Numbered from the stretch's first letter, positions 8,733 to 17,957 are shown. The stretch: 64,000 nucleotides of DNA from Pedobacter nyackensis (GCF_900176505.1 NZ_FWYB01000002.1:521237-585236); one strand, 5' to 3'. Numbers and translations are program-made. Notes: generated by a model from the sequence alone, not told the origin.

Positions 8733-9479
8733 ATGAACAAGTTCTTTGGATATATATTCAGTCCATTATTTTACATCTCCTTTGGGTTATCTCTCGTTAT
8801 CTTCCATCCTATACAATGGATCTGTTACAAGTTTTTCGGATACAAGGCACATAAGGCATCCGTAGATGCGCTTAATTTCTTCTTAACCTATTCTGATTTG
8901 TTGCTGGGCAGTTCTATTACTTTTGTAAATGATCAGAATCTGCCATCCGACCAACCCATCATCTTTGTAGCCAATCACCAGAGTATGTATGATATTCCGG
9001 GTTTGATCTGGTTCCTTAGAAAATATCACGTAAAGTTCATTTCCAAAATTGAGTTGACCAAAGGTATTCCCTCTATTTCCTTTAATTTGAAATACGGAGG
9101 TGGCGCAAATATAAACCGTAAAGACAGCAAACAGGCCGTTTCTGAGCTGATAAAGCTTGGACGCAGAATGAAAGAGCATAACTGGTCGGCCATGATATTT
9201 GCTGAAGGCACACGTGCTAAAGACGGCCAAATAAAGCCCTTCCAGGTGGGCGGTATCGCAACCATGTTAAAAATCATTCCCAATGCATTGATTGTGCCTG
9301 TAGCTATTGAAAACTCATGGAAACTTGTACAGTACGGCGCTTACCCTTTAAGCTTCGGCGAGAAGTTAAAGTGGACGGTTTTGTCGCCAATCGACCCGGC
9401 AAATAAAAACCCGGAAGAGATTGTACTTGAAGTCGAAAATGCAATAAGAGTAAAGTTAAACCAGGTTAAACCGGCTTAA
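8733..9479 (+). CDS. plsC: 1-acyl-sn-glycerol-3-phosphate acyltransferase (PlsC-like)
   Basis: 248 residues. There is an N-terminal membrane segment (about 8-26), the HX4D acyltransferase motif at His82-Asp87 (NHQSMYD), the EGTR motif at 158-161 (FAEGTRAKDG), and a VPVAIENSW motif IV. This is the LPLAT family that acylates lysophosphatidate to phosphatidate at the inner membrane. Its stop codon at 9477-9479 directly abuts the stop of the convergent LytTR regulator. Confidence 0.85.
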   Translation: MNKFFGYIFSPLFYISFGLSLVIFHPIQWICYKFFGYKAHKASVDALNFFLTYSDLLLGSSITFVNDQNLPSDQPIIFVANHQSMYDIPGLIWFLRKYHVKFISKIELTKGIPSISFNLKYGGGANINRKDSKQAVSELIKLGRRMKEHNWSAMIFAEGTRAKDGQIKPFQVGGIATMLKIIPNALIVPVAIENSWKLVQYGAYPLSFGEKLKWTVLSPIDPANKNPEEIVLEVENAIRVKLNQVKPA

Positions 9480-10232
9480 TCAAATATTCTTATTGTCAAT
9501 ATGTCTAAAAAATTCATCCCTATAGGTATCTCCTATCGGGATAATTTTACCGCATATAGATATCCTGCTACGTTCGATGCTTTCAATTTTATCTAGCGCA
9601 ATGATGTACGACTTATGAACTCTGATGAACTGCCCCTTAGGTAAGGTTTCTTCCATCTTTTTCATATTCTGCAAAGTAATTACCCGCTCTGTTTTAGTAA
9701 AGATGGATATATAGTCTTTAAGTCCTTCAATGTAAAGGATATCATCCAGTTCTATCCTTTGAATTTTATGCTCTGTTTTTACAAAAATGAAGTCTTGTAT
9801 AGGGTTAACCGGTTGCGGAGCGGGTGCAGCGGCCATTAAAGGCTGTATAGTGGACGCCCCTGAACTGCCACCTTTCAATTGGTTATGCACCTTTTCTACA
9901 GCCTTATAAAAGCGGTCGAATGCAATGGGCTTTAGTAAATAATCGGAAACATTCAGATCGTAACTTTCCAATGCATACTGAGAATAGGCAGTGGTTAATA
10001 TATAGCTGGCTTTTCCGTTGGCAATCTTTAAGAACTGTATTCCTGTAAGTTCCGGCATCTGAATGTCCAGAAACACCAGATCAATCCCACCCGCCTGCAC
10101 CATTTGCAATGCTTCGATGGCATTTTCGGTACGCTTAACGAGTTCAAGGAATGGCACTTTGGAGACGTAATCCTCTATGATATCGAGTGCGAGAGGTTCA
10201 TCATCAACAGCTATACATTTTAACTTTATCAT
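9480..10232 (-). CDS. LytTR-family response regulator
   Basis: 250 residues. The receiver domain (about 3-120) has the acidic pair DDE at 10-12, phospho-acceptor Asp56 (VFLDIQMP) and Lys101 (LLKP). A Ser/Ala/Pro-rich linker precedes a LytTR DNA-binding domain at about 148-248 (IQRIELDDILYIEGLKDY). It acts as a transcription factor in the cytoplasm, paired with the sensor kinase whose gene overlaps its start by 4 nt. Targets are unknown; LytTR regulators in this phylum often control envelope or neighbouring genes. Confidence 0.9.
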   Translation of the reverse strand: MIKLKCIAVDDEPLALDIIEDYVSKVPFLELVKRTENAIEALQMVQAGGIDLVFLDIQMPELTGIQFLKIANGKASYILTTAYSQYALESYDLNVSDYLLKPIAFDRFYKAVEKVHNQLKGGSSGASTIQPLMAAAPAPQPVNPIQDFIFVKTEHKIQRIELDDILYIEGLKDYISIFTKTERVITLQNMKKMEETLPKGQFIRVHKSYIIALDKIESIERSRISICGKIIPIGDTYRDEFFRHIDNKNI

Positions 10233-11263
10233 AGGTCTAGCATTAGTTCAGTAGTATAATGAGTTGCCGAATTTACGATATTTAATTTATACCGGTCGGG
10301 ATAAAGCAATTGCAAGCGACGCTCCACATTATTAAGCCCTACGCCACCCATTGCATCTTTATTATATTTACTCTTTTTATTGGTTACACTAAAGTTTATT
10401 ATTTTCTGGTTGGCAATGATATTGATCCTGATGGGATCTTTCGGATCATTGGCCACCCCGTGCTTAAATGCATTTTCAACAAAAGAGATCAGAATCAAGG
10501 GCACCACCTGCTGGTCGTCTATCTCGCCATGCAAGGTAAACTCAACAGCAGCCCCATCCTTAAACCTTAGCTTCTGCAGCTCAATATAGCTTTGTACATA
10601 AGTGATCTCTTTGCGCAATGATACCCAGCTATCATTGCTTTCATAGATCATATAACGCATAATCTCCGAGAGTTTCAAAATGGCATCAGGTGTTTTATCC
10701 GATTTTTGATAGGCTAGTGAGTAAATATTGTTTAAAGAATTGAACAGAAAATGAGGATTTAACTGCGATTTTAAAAACTGCAACTCCATATCCCTTTTCT
10801 CGCTCACCAGGTCGCGCTGTATCCTTTCACTGCCCGACCAGTCTATAGCAAACTTTAAAAGCGCACTTACCACTATAAAAAAGCCCGAAACGAAAATAGC
10901 AAAAACGACATACTTGGTCAGCTCCACATATGCGATCTTTCCGGTCTCTTCGCTAAAATAAGTTAAGAAGAAATCTCTGTTTAAGCTGGCTACTATCGTT
11001 TTTATGACCACCATAATAGCGATGAGCATAAAAATAGAAGCCATGTAAAGCCCGTATCGCTTTTTTTGCTTCACCAGTATTGGAATCAACAGGAAATAGT
11101 TGATGTAAAAAATGGAAAGGTTGATAATGGCGAAATAACCAAACTTTACCATCACTTCGTATGTGGAAGGCTTTTGTCCTGCACTAAATGTATCCCAAAG
11201 CAATACGATTAATATAAGCAGCCAAAAAAAGAGGTGTACAGCTAAAGGGCCTTTGTTTTTCAT
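10229..11263 (-). CDS. LytS/YehU-type sensor histidine kinase
   Basis: 344 residues from ATG 11263; a TTG one codon earlier is less likely. Four membrane segments lie at about 9-26, 42-64, 70-92 and 118-140. The His_kinase domain follows, with the phospho-acceptor in LNPHFLFNSLNN (about residue 171) and an HATPase region with FVENAFKHG. The periplasmic loops are short, so the signal is probably sensed in or at the membrane. ATGA overlap with the regulator shows translational coupling. The upstream 230 nt also contain a divergent small membrane peptide gene. Confidence 0.9.
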   Translation of the reverse strand: MKNKGPLAVHLFFWLLILIVLLWDTFSAGQKPSTYEVMVKFGYFAIINLSIFYINYFLLIPILVKQKKRYGLYMASIFMLIAIMVVIKTIVASLNRDFFLTYFSEETGKIAYVELTKYVVFAIFVSGFFIVVSALLKFAIDWSGSERIQRDLVSEKRDMELQFLKSQLNPHFLFNSLNNIYSLAYQKSDKTPDAILKLSEIMRYMIYESNDSWVSLRKEITYVQSYIELQKLRFKDGAAVEFTLHGEIDDQQVVPLILISFVENAFKHGVANDPKDPIRINIIANQKIINFSVTNKKSKYNKDAMGGVGLNNVERRLQLLYPDRYKLNIVNSATHYTTELMLDL

Positions 11264-11463
11264 CAATATAAACTAAAATGTCATCCATCAAATTACACAA
11301 ATCTAATTATTTTAGCAGGCAGACTTTCGACAAACTGGCATTTTTCTTCTACGAAATCCCGAATTAGCTTGGTTTAGGGTAAGACTACCTGAATTAACCG
11401 TTTATCTAGGATAATATCCCCTTGGTCTAAAACATTTTAGCAGCCTGTTTTTATTTGTTCTAT

Positions 11464-11485
11464 TTGTTTCATCAAAAAGAAACAA
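11464..11485 (+). promoter_or_regulatory. Inverted repeat in the leader of the small membrane peptide gene
   Basis: TTGTTTC (11464-11470) and GAAACAA (11479-11485) are perfect 7-nt arms around an 8-nt loop, ending 11 nt before ATG 11497. It could be an operator or an mRNA hairpin near the start; nothing distinguishes these. Confidence 0.3.
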
Positions 11486-11496
11486 TTCACCAACTT

Positions 11497-11670
11497 ATGA
11501 AAAGGTTAGCAAATACATCGCCATTTTTACTACTGCTGGTTCCGGTATTCATCGTTATACTATTGACATTTGTTACAGCTGGCTCTGATCAGCAAAATGA
11601 CAATATGGCTTCAAAAGCTCCAGCGATGAAGAATACTTTTACCAAAGTAGTAAATTCATTTTCCAGGTAA
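11497..11670 (+). CDS. Small single-pass membrane peptide, unknown function
   Basis: From ATG 11497 the product is 57 residues: a short basic N-terminus (MKR), one strong hydrophobic segment at about 9-27, then a polar, Asn/Gln/Lys-rich tail. A longer reading from TTG 11455 adds 14 residues without hydrophobic character and runs through the leader hairpin, so the ATG is preferred. It is followed by a good terminator at 11757, which supports a real transcript. It is divergent from the LytS-type kinase gene and could be a target or modulator of that system. I do not recognise a family. Confidence 0.5.
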   Translation: MKRLANTSPFLLLLVPVFIVILLTFVTAGSDQQNDNMASKAPAMKNTFTKVVNSFSR

Positions 11671-11756
11671 CATTTACCTCAGCAAATGGCTGTTCCTTAC
11701 TCCTGGCTTCCGGCCAGTGGTAATCAGCATATAAATTTCAGTTTAGTTAATAATAC

Positions 11757-11784
11757 AAAAATGGCGGTGGATACCGCCATTTTT
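11757..11784 (+). terminator. Intrinsic terminator after the small membrane peptide gene
   Basis: ATGGCGGT and ACCGCCAT form an 8-bp GC-rich stem with loop GGAT (11761-11780), extended by A-T pairs and followed by TTTTTG. The flanking A and T runs make it usable in both directions. Confidence 0.75.
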
Positions 11785-11863
11785 GTTGTTAATACCCACA
11801 TCCACCCTGTTTTTAATATCCTCCCAAAAAGCTTCTCAATAAAAAAGTGCTAAATATTTTGAA

Positions 11864-11903
11864 AACTAAAATATTAGTTATAACTTCATACTAAGATTTT
11901 AGT
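11864..11903. promoter_or_regulatory. Two tandem dyads upstream of the BlaI-type repressor gene (candidate operators)
   Basis: AACTAA-N4-TTAGTT (11864-11879) and ACTAA-N4-TTAGT (11890-11903) share the same half-site and 4-nt spacer, with centres 25 bp apart. They lie 65-104 nt before ATG 11968. BlaI/MecI repressors bind dyads of similar size as dimers and usually repress their own operon, so autoregulation is a reasonable inference. The rest of the 297-nt gap (11671-11967) holds only the terminator at 11757. Confidence 0.5.
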
Positions 11904-11967
11904 TATACTGCCAAGTGCGCACGAAACGGAATAACAAATCATTATCAACGTCTGATCGAAATTTAAT

Positions 11968-12345
11968 ATGGAACTAAAAGATCTAACCAAGGCTGAAGAA
12001 CAAATCATGCAAATCATCTGGCAAATAGAAAAGGGGTTTGTGAAAGAAGTGATGGACTTTTTACCAGAGCCAAAACCAGCTTATAATACGGTTTCGACCA
12101 TCATCCGTATTCTCGAGACCAAAGGTTTCGTAGGCCACGAAGCTTTTGGCAAATCACATCAATACTTTCCCCTCATCAGTAAAGATGATTACAAGCGACA
12201 TGCTACAGAAAAGCTATTAGATGGCTACTTCGAGAACTCAGTAGAGAGCATGTTCTCCTTCTTTGTTAAAGAAGAGAAGTTAGACCTGAGTGATGTGGAT
12301 GAAATCCTTAAGATGATTAACAAAATTAAAAACAGACCAAGATGA
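11968..12345 (+). CDS. BlaI/MecI/CopY-family transcriptional repressor
   Basis: 125 residues. A winged-helix N-terminal domain at about 1-75 (LTKAEEQIMQIIW, YNTVSTIIRILETKGFV) is followed by a dimerisation helix region. This is the BlaI family, whose members are released from DNA by proteolysis triggered by a BlaR1-type membrane metalloprotease. The M56 gene follows with an ATGA overlap, giving the standard blaI-blaR1 pair. No beta-lactamase gene is adjacent, so the pair probably senses something else or controls genes in trans. Confidence 0.92.
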   Translation: MELKDLTKAEEQIMQIIWQIEKGFVKEVMDFLPEPKPAYNTVSTIIRILETKGFVGHEAFGKSHQYFPLISKDDYKRHATEKLLDGYFENSVESMFSFFVKEEKLDLSDVDEILKMINKIKNRPR

Positions 12346-14321
12346 GTTGGGCACATTACATCCTGCAAGTCAACATTTACCTCCTGGTATTTTATGGCTT
12401 CTATAAGTTATTGTTAGACAATGAAACTTATTTCACCCTGAATCGCATCTATCTGCTCTTAGCCGGTCTTTGCTCACTGGCCATTCCCTTTTTACGGTTC
12501 GAATGGTTTACCGAACAAGAAGCCACGCAGCCTTTATATGCAGGTGCCGAACAGTTAAACGACCTGATGACCCAGGTTATGATAGGCGACGCCCCTACCG
12601 ACAGATTTAGTGCAGGCAATGTCGTTGTATTCATTTACCTCCTGGGTGTATTATTCTTCCTCGGAAAGTTCATCTGGCAGCTATTTTCGGTTGTCCGACG
12701 ATTAGAAAGAACCCACAAAGGCGCTGCATTCTCCTTTTTTAGACAAAAAAGGGTGGACAGCAATTTGCCTCAGCAGCCAACCATTCATAAACACGAAGAG
12801 GTCCACATACAACAATTTCATACCTTGGATATACTCCTATTTGAAGTACTGGCCATATTTACCTGGTTCAATCCCATCATTTATGGCTATAAAAACTCGA
12901 TAAAATACATCCACGAATATCTGGCAGATGAAGCAGCAGCGAAGATTCAGGGCGACAAAGAACAATATGCCTTATTGCTCCTCAGCACAACTTTTGGTGT
13001 GCCTGCAAATACTTTAACAAACAGTTTTTTCAATAAATCACTCATCAAAAAAAGAATTTTTATGTTGCACAAACCAAGATCAAGAAAAGCAGCCATCTTG
13101 AAGTATGGCCTGTTTGTTCCGCTATTTGCCATCGCATTAACGATGTCGTCAGCCACCATCAGAAACAATAAAAATATCAAGGAAATCGCTGATGAAATCC
13201 CTTTAAACAATCCTTTGGAAGTGGTTAAGGAAGTAGTGCAGGAGTCAATGAACACACCAGTTACAAAGCAAGCTTTAAAAAAGGCCAGCGTTACGGCGCA
13301 AACAACAGGCATAGTTGAAGCTGGTTGGGAAGACTTTTACAGATATGCAAAAAAATCCATTAGATATCCTGCAGCAGCCCACGACGCCAAGCTACAAGGA
13401 AATACCATAATTAAGTTTAAAGTGATTGATGGTTTGGTAGATAACACAGCGATTGTCACCAAATTAGGCGGCGGTTGTGATGCTGAGGTAATGAGAGTAA
13501 TTGTTAGCTATCAAAACTATAAGGATATTAAAGACGGCGAATATACATTAATGGTTACTTTTTTACTTAGTGAAACGGATACGCCTAAAAGGAACGAGAA
13601 TTTTCCCACAGTAAAAGGTTATAAAGCATTGAATAACATTGTCATAATGGGTTATGGAGGAAATCCAACAGTAGCTAACGGCACAAACGATGAAACAAAA
13701 GTCTATGACTTTGTTTCCATAGATAAACAACCTGGCTTTGAAGGTGGGATGCAAAATTTTTATTCCTATTTGCAAAAAAGCGTAAAATATCCTATTGAGG
13801 CGCAAAAGAATAATGTTCAAGGCAAAGTATTCCTTTCTTTTGTTGTTGAAGTTGATGGTGATCTAAGCAATATTAAAGTTGAAAGAAGCTTAGGTTCTGG
13901 CACAGATGAAGAAGCCGTAAGAGTATTAGCTGAATCACCAAAATGGGTTCCGGGGATGCAGAATGGCAAAGCAGTACGTGTAAAATACAATATCCCAATC
14001 ACCTTCAGCTTAAGCAAGCCCGGAACACCCCAAGGCCCTAGTCAGGGAAACTTAGGTATCCGCTTTATGGACGAAAATGGGAAAATAAAAACTGCCGACG
14101 GCACCACAGCAAATCAACCACTTTATGTAATAGACGGAAAAATAATGGAAAATCAGGGTATCTCGGATATAAAACCAAATGACATTGAATCTATCACTGT
14201 ACTTAAAGATGCCGGTGCTACAGCGATATACGGTGCAAAAGGAGCCAATGGCGTAATCATTATCACAACAAAGGCAGGAAAAGGAACTGAAAAAGCTGCT
14301 GAGACAAAAGAGAAAAAGTAG
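12342..14321 (+). CDS. BlaR1-like M56 metallopeptidase with two TonB-C-like modules and a SusC-plug-like tail
   Basis: 659 residues. Membrane segments lie at about 5-24, 33-50, 92-116 and 164-182, with a later hydrophobic segment near 250-267. The M56 zinc motif HEEVH is at 151-155, with HEYLADEAA near 191-199. In place of a penicillin-sensor domain, the C-terminal half has two repeats resembling the TonB C-terminal domain. Each starts FY-x-YxxKSxxYP; the second continues VQGKVFLSFVVEVDGD and PITFSL. A segment at about 593-647 follows (PLYVIDG, NDIESITVLKDA, AIYGAKGANGVIIITTK), which copies the SusC plug signature. It probably signals by cleaving the repressor encoded just upstream. The ligand is unknown. 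Confidence 0.88.
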   Translation: MSWAHYILQVNIYLLVFYGFYKLLLDNETYFTLNRIYLLLAGLCSLAIPFLRFEWFTEQEATQPLYAGAEQLNDLMTQVMIGDAPTDRFSAGNVVVFIYLLGVLFFLGKFIWQLFSVVRRLERTHKGAAFSFFRQKRVDSNLPQQPTIHKHEEVHIQQFHTLDILLFEVLAIFTWFNPIIYGYKNSIKYIHEYLADEAAAKIQGDKEQYALLLLSTTFGVPANTLTNSFFNKSLIKKRIFMLHKPRSRKAAILKYGLFVPLFAIALTMSSATIRNNKNIKEIADEIPLNNPLEVVKEVVQESMNTPVTKQALKKASVTAQTTGIVEAGWEDFYRYAKKSIRYPAAAHDAKLQGNTIIKFKVIDGLVDNTAIVTKLGGGCDAEVMRVIVSYQNYKDIKDGEYTLMVTFLLSETDTPKRNENFPTVKGYKALNNIVIMGYGGNPTVANGTNDETKVYDFVSIDKQPGFEGGMQNFYSYLQKSVKYPIEAQKNNVQGKVFLSFVVEVDGDLSNIKVERSLGSGTDEEAVRVLAESPKWVPGMQNGKAVRVKYNIPITFSLSKPGTPQGPSQGNLGIRFMDENGKIKTADGTTANQPLYVIDGKIMENQGISDIKPNDIESITVLKDAGATAIYGAKGANGVIIITTKAGKGTEKAAETKEKK

Positions 14322-14345
14322 CAATAACCATAAATCCTAAAAGCA

Positions 14346-14376
14346 AAGAAACCCGACCTATTTGGCCGGGTTTCTT
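14346..14376. terminator. Bidirectional terminator between the M56 gene and sdhB
   Basis: AAGAAACCCG (14346-14355) pairs with CGGGTTTCTT (14367-14376) around an 11-nt loop. It lies between two convergent genes and can serve both. Confidence 0.7.
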
Positions 14377-14408
14377 CGTGTAATACCTTGTCTCGAGCTA
14401 TAAAACTA

Positions 14409-15179
14409 TTAAATATCTTCCTCAGATACAAATTTTGCAGAATAAAAATCTCTATTCATACGTGCAATATTCTCTAAAGAAATTCCTTTAGGGCATTCAG
14501 CTTCACAAGCTCCGGTATTGGTACAGTTACCAAATCCTTCAGCATCCATCTGAGCAACCATACTTTGTACCCTGCGGTAACGTTCTGGCTGTCCTTGAGG
14601 CAATTGTGCCAACTGAGAGATTTTTGCAGACACGAATAGCATGGCCGAAGCATTTTTACAGGTAGCCACACAAGCACCACATCCAATACAAGCAGCAGCT
14701 TCGAAAGCTGAATCAGCCTGTACCTTTGGAATTGGAAGGTTGTTAGCGTCCTGTGCATTCCCTGTATTTACAGAAATAAAGCCTCCTGCAGCAATAACTC
14801 TATCAAATGCAGATCTATCTACAGTTAAATCTTTAATTACCGGAAAAGCCTTTGCTCTCCATGGTTCAACAACGATGGTATCACCATCTTTAAATGAACG
14901 CATGTGCAACTGGCAAGTTGTAATTCCGTCTTTTGGTCCGTGAGGTCTGCCATCGATAAACATAGAGCAGGCACCACAGATACCCTCCCTACAGTCGTGA
15001 TCGAACACAACAGGCTCGTCGCCCTTAGAAATTAAGTCTTCGTTCAATACGTCAAACATTTCTAAGAAGGACATATCAGGAGAGATCCCTGATAGTTTAT
15101 AATCAACCAAATTACCTTTGGCTTTGGTATTTTTTTGACGCCAGATTTTCAGCGTTAAATTCATATTTCCTGTACTCAT
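14409..15179 (-). CDS. sdhB: Succinate dehydrogenase iron-sulfur subunit
   Basis: 256 residues. The [2Fe-2S] site is [10 protein letters not shown] with Cys63, 68, 71 and 89. The [4Fe-4S] site is [11 protein letters not shown] with Cys164, 167, 170 and 174. The third cluster uses Cys219, 225 and 229 ([12 protein letters not shown]), with the spacing of the [3Fe-4S] site. It passes electrons from the flavoprotein to quinone at the inner membrane, in the TCA cycle and respiratory chain. It is the last gene of sdhC-sdhA-sdhB, 26 nt after sdhA, and is closed by the terminator at 14346. An internal Met6 is an alternative start. Confidence 0.96.
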   Translation of the reverse strand: MSTGNMNLTLKIWRQKNTKAKGNLVDYKLSGISPDMSFLEMFDVLNEDLISKGDEPVVFDHDCREGICGACSMFIDGRPHGPKDGITTCQLHMRSFKDGDTIVVEPWRAKAFPVIKDLTVDRSAFDRVIAAGGFISVNTGNAQDANNLPIPKVQADSAFEAAACIGCGACVATCKNASAMLFVSAKISQLAQLPQGQPERYRRVQSMVAQMDAEGFGNCTNTGACEAECPKGISLENIARMNRDFYSAKFVSEEDI

Positions 15180-15205
15180 GATATTGAGATTTTAGTACTT
15201 AGCTA

Positions 15206-17185
15206 TTATTTATAACTTCTTTGTGCGACCTTAATGTTTTCAAATTTCAGCTCTTCTTTATGCAGCTCAAATTTCACACCTTCTTTGTATTCCCATGCTG
15301 CTACGTATGCATAGTTTTCGTCATCACGCATTGCTTCACCTTCCTCAGTTTGGTATTCCTCTCTGAAGTGACCACCGCAAGACTCATTTCTATTCAATGC
15401 ATCCATACACATCAATTCGCCAAGTTCTATAAAGTCGGCCACACGACCAGCTTTTTCCAGCTCAGGATTAAACTCATTCGCTTCTCCTGGTACACGAACA
15501 TCGCTCCAGAACTCTCTTCGCAGTTCCTGAATTTCAGCAATTGCCTCAGTTAAGCCTTTAGCATTACGTGCCATTCCGCATTTCTCCCACATGATCTTTC
15601 CTAATTTCTTATGGAAATGATCAACTGATTTTGTTCCTTTAATCGCGAAGAACTTATCAATGATTGATCTGGCACTAGCTTCAGCCTCTGCAAATGCAGG
15701 GTGATCCTGAGGAATTGGTTTTGTAGACAATTCTTTAGATAAGTAAGCACCAATAGTGTAAGGAATTACAAAATAACCATCAGCTAAACCTTGCATCAAT
15801 GCAGAAGCACCTAAACGGTTAGCACCATGGTCAGAGAAGTTAGCCTCTCCCAAAGCGTATAAGCCCGGTACAGTTGTCATCAAGTTATAATCTACCCATA
15901 AACCACCCATGGTATAGTGAACCGCAGGATAGATACGCATTGGCAATTCATAAGGATCTTCTCCAGTGATTTGTGCGTACATATCAAACAGGTTACCATA
16001 TTTTTCCTTGATCACCTCACGGCCTAAACGCATGCAGGTTTCTTTATCAGGATTATGGATGTTCTGTACATTGGCTTCAATACGACCGTAACGCTCAGTA
16101 TTGGCTTTAAAATCAAGATAAACCGCTAATTTAGAGTTACCAACTCCGTAACCTGCATCACAACGCTCTTTTGCGGCACGAGAAGCCACATCGCGAGGTA
16201 CAAGGTTACCGAAAGCAGGATACCTGCGCTCTAAATAATAATCTCTTTCATCCTCAGGGATCTCCGAAGCCTTACGCGTATCATCTTTCTTTTTAGGAAC
16301 CCAAATACGTCCGTCGTTACGTAACGACTCAGACATCAGGGTTAATTTAGATTGGTGATCGCCGGAAACCGGGATACAAGTAGGGTGAATTTGTGTATAA
16401 CAAGGGTTACCAAAGAAAGCTCCTTTTTTATGTGCTTTCCATGCTGCTGTTACGTTACTACCCATTGCATTTGTAGAAAGGTAAAATACGTTTCCGTACC
16501 CCCCACTGCAAAGCAATACGGCATGTCCTGAATGACGTTCCAATTCACCGGTAAGCAAGTTACGGGCAATGATACCACGTGCTTTACCTTCCACTGTTAC
16601 AACCTCAAGCATTTCATGACGGGTGAACATTTCAACTTTACCCATACCTACCTGACGCTCCAAAGCGCTATAAGCGCCTAAAAGCAATTGCTGACCGGTT
16701 TGACCCGCAGCGTAGAATGTACGTTGAACTTGTGTACCACCAAAAGAACGGTTGTCTAACAAACCTCCGTACTCTCTGGCCAAAGGCACACCTTGTGCCA
16801 CACACTGATCTATAATGTTTGCACTTACTTCAGCCAAACGGTGTACGTTAGCTTCACGTGCGCGGTAATCACCACCTTTTATGGTATCATAAAATAAACG
16901 ATAAGTACTATCGCCATCATTCTGATAATTTTTTGCTGCATTGATACCACCCTGAGCCGCGATAGAGTGCGCTCTTCTAGGTGAATCCTGGAAACAAAAA
17001 CATTTAACCTTATAACCCATTTCAGCAAGGGTTGCTGCTGCCGAAGCACCTGCCAGCCCAGAACCGACTACGATGATTTCTATGCTTCTTTTATTGGCCG
17101 GATTAACCAATGGCATAGAAGAACGTAATTTAGTCCATTTCTCTGTTAACTCTCCTTCAGGTATATGAGCATTTATTTCTGCCAT
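15206..17185 (-). CDS. sdhA: Succinate dehydrogenase/fumarate reductase flavoprotein subunit
   Basis: 659 residues. The FAD-binding Rossmann motif [12 protein letters not shown] is at about 39-50, and [12 protein letters not shown] contains His73, expected to carry covalent FAD. The catalytic region includes HPTCIP and a late HYTMGG. Its length and the absence of a separate anchor subunit fit the B-type enzymes of Bacteroidota, Bacillus and Wolinella. It oxidises succinate to fumarate on the cytoplasmic side. It lies 25 nt downstream of sdhC. Confidence 0.96.
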   Translation of the reverse strand: MAEINAHIPEGELTEKWTKLRSSMPLVNPANKRSIEIIVVGSGLAGASAAATLAEMGYKVKCFCFQDSPRRAHSIAAQGGINAAKNYQNDGDSTYRLFYDTIKGGDYRAREANVHRLAEVSANIIDQCVAQGVPLAREYGGLLDNRSFGGTQVQRTFYAAGQTGQQLLLGAYSALERQVGMGKVEMFTRHEMLEVVTVEGKARGIIARNLLTGELERHSGHAVLLCSGGYGNVFYLSTNAMGSNVTAAWKAHKKGAFFGNPCYTQIHPTCIPVSGDHQSKLTLMSESLRNDGRIWVPKKKDDTRKASEIPEDERDYYLERRYPAFGNLVPRDVASRAAKERCDAGYGVGNSKLAVYLDFKANTERYGRIEANVQNIHNPDKETCMRLGREVIKEKYGNLFDMYAQITGEDPYELPMRIYPAVHYTMGGLWVDYNLMTTVPGLYALGEANFSDHGANRLGASALMQGLADGYFVIPYTIGAYLSKELSTKPIPQDHPAFAEAEASARSIIDKFFAIKGTKSVDHFHKKLGKIMWEKCGMARNAKGLTEAIAEIQELRREFWSDVRVPGEANEFNPELEKAGRVADFIELGELMCMDALNRNESCGGHFREEYQTEEGEAMRDDENYAYVAAWEYKEGVKFELHKEELKFENIKVAQRSYK

Positions 17186-17210
17186 GTTGTTTAAACTTTA
17201 AGATCTAAAA

Positions 17211-17891
17211 TTATTTAATAAGGCCCAGGTACATTGCAATTGGCATAGAAGCAAACAGCAAAGAAATGATAATTGAATACCACACGCCAAGAGATTTAAT
17301 TAGTGGTGTATACTTCTTGTGGTTCCAGCCTAAAGTTTGAAATGCTGAAGAGAAACCATGCAATAAGTGATAAGCCAATGAAACCATCGCCAATACGTAA
17401 AGTATAACCAGCAATGGATCTTTAAAGGTTTCAACCATCACTGCAAATAAGTCGTGATTACCATTTGCATCTGTTGTAGGGATACCTGTAAAACGAGACA
17501 TTACCCAGAACTTGTTGATGTGGACGATTAAGAAGATCAAAAGCAAAGTACCCAATAAACCCATTGAACGGGAATACCACTTGCTATTTGCAGCCCCATT
17601 GGTAACCGCATATTTAACCGGACGTGCTGCCTGGTTTTGAAATACCAACCTGAAACCCTGGATAATATGCGCAAGTAAGCCTGCGAATAAAACGATTTCC
17701 ATAGCCCTGATTAACCAGTTAGTACCCATAAAATGTGCACCCATGTTAAAAGTTAACCCGCCGTCATTCACAAATATCAACGCATTGATAAAACAGTGCA
17801 CTAAGAGAAATGAAATGAGAAACAGGCCCGTAATGCCCATTATTAATTTTTTTCCTATTGATGAGGAAAAAGCGTTTCCGAAACTTGCCAT
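17211..17891 (-). CDS. sdhC: Succinate dehydrogenase cytochrome b subunit (B-type, single anchor)
   Basis: 226 residues from ATG 17891 (MASFGNAFSSSIGKK). An upstream in-frame start at 17924 would lie inside the promoter element at 17922-17929, so I reject it. Five hydrophobic segments are visible. Conserved His residues in LLVHCF, AHIIQGF, VHINKFW and LLHGFSSAF are suitable as ligands for two haem b groups. The protein anchors SdhAB and passes electrons to menaquinone. It is the first gene of the sdhCAB operon. Confidence 0.93.
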   Translation of the reverse strand: MASFGNAFSSSIGKKLIMGITGLFLISFLLVHCFINALIFVNDGGLTFNMGAHFMGTNWLIRAMEIVLFAGLLAHIIQGFRLVFQNQAARPVKYAVTNGAANSKWYSRSMGLLGTLLLIFLIVHINKFWVMSRFTGIPTTDANGNHDLFAVMVETFKDPLLVILYVLAMVSLAYHLLHGFSSAFQTLGWNHKKYTPLIKSLGVWYSIIISLLFASMPIAMYLGLIK

Positions 17892-17921
17892 TAGATTGTT
17901 TTTTTTTATTTCTGTTATGTG

Positions 17922-17929
17922 CAAAAGTA
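17922..17929 (-). promoter_or_regulatory. -7 element TACTTTTG of the sdh operon
   Basis: On the minus strand TACTTTTG fits TAnnTTTG, followed by about 30 nt of leader before ATG 17891. It fixes the sdhC start. No good -33 TTTG was found; instead a perfect dyad occupies the region just upstream. Confidence 0.55.
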
Positions 17930-17939
17930 TTTAATAAAA

Positions 17940-17957
17940 GAATTAATCGGTTAATTC
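17940..17957. promoter_or_regulatory. 18-bp perfect dyad overlapping the sdh promoter
   Basis: GAATTAA-TCGG-TTAATTC is a perfect inverted repeat with 7-nt arms and a 4-nt spacer. It lies 10 bp upstream of the sdh -7 element. Position and symmetry suit a dimeric regulator acting on the sdh operon. The regulator is unknown. Confidence 0.5.

Noticed and set aside
11968..14321. Beta-lactam resistance operon
   Set aside because: The BlaI/M56 pair is present, but there is no beta-lactamase gene and no penicillin-binding sensor domain in the M56 protein.
17892..17924. 11-residue N-terminal extension of SdhC
   Set aside because: The upstream ATG overlaps the TACTTTTG promoter element, so it would not be in the mRNA.
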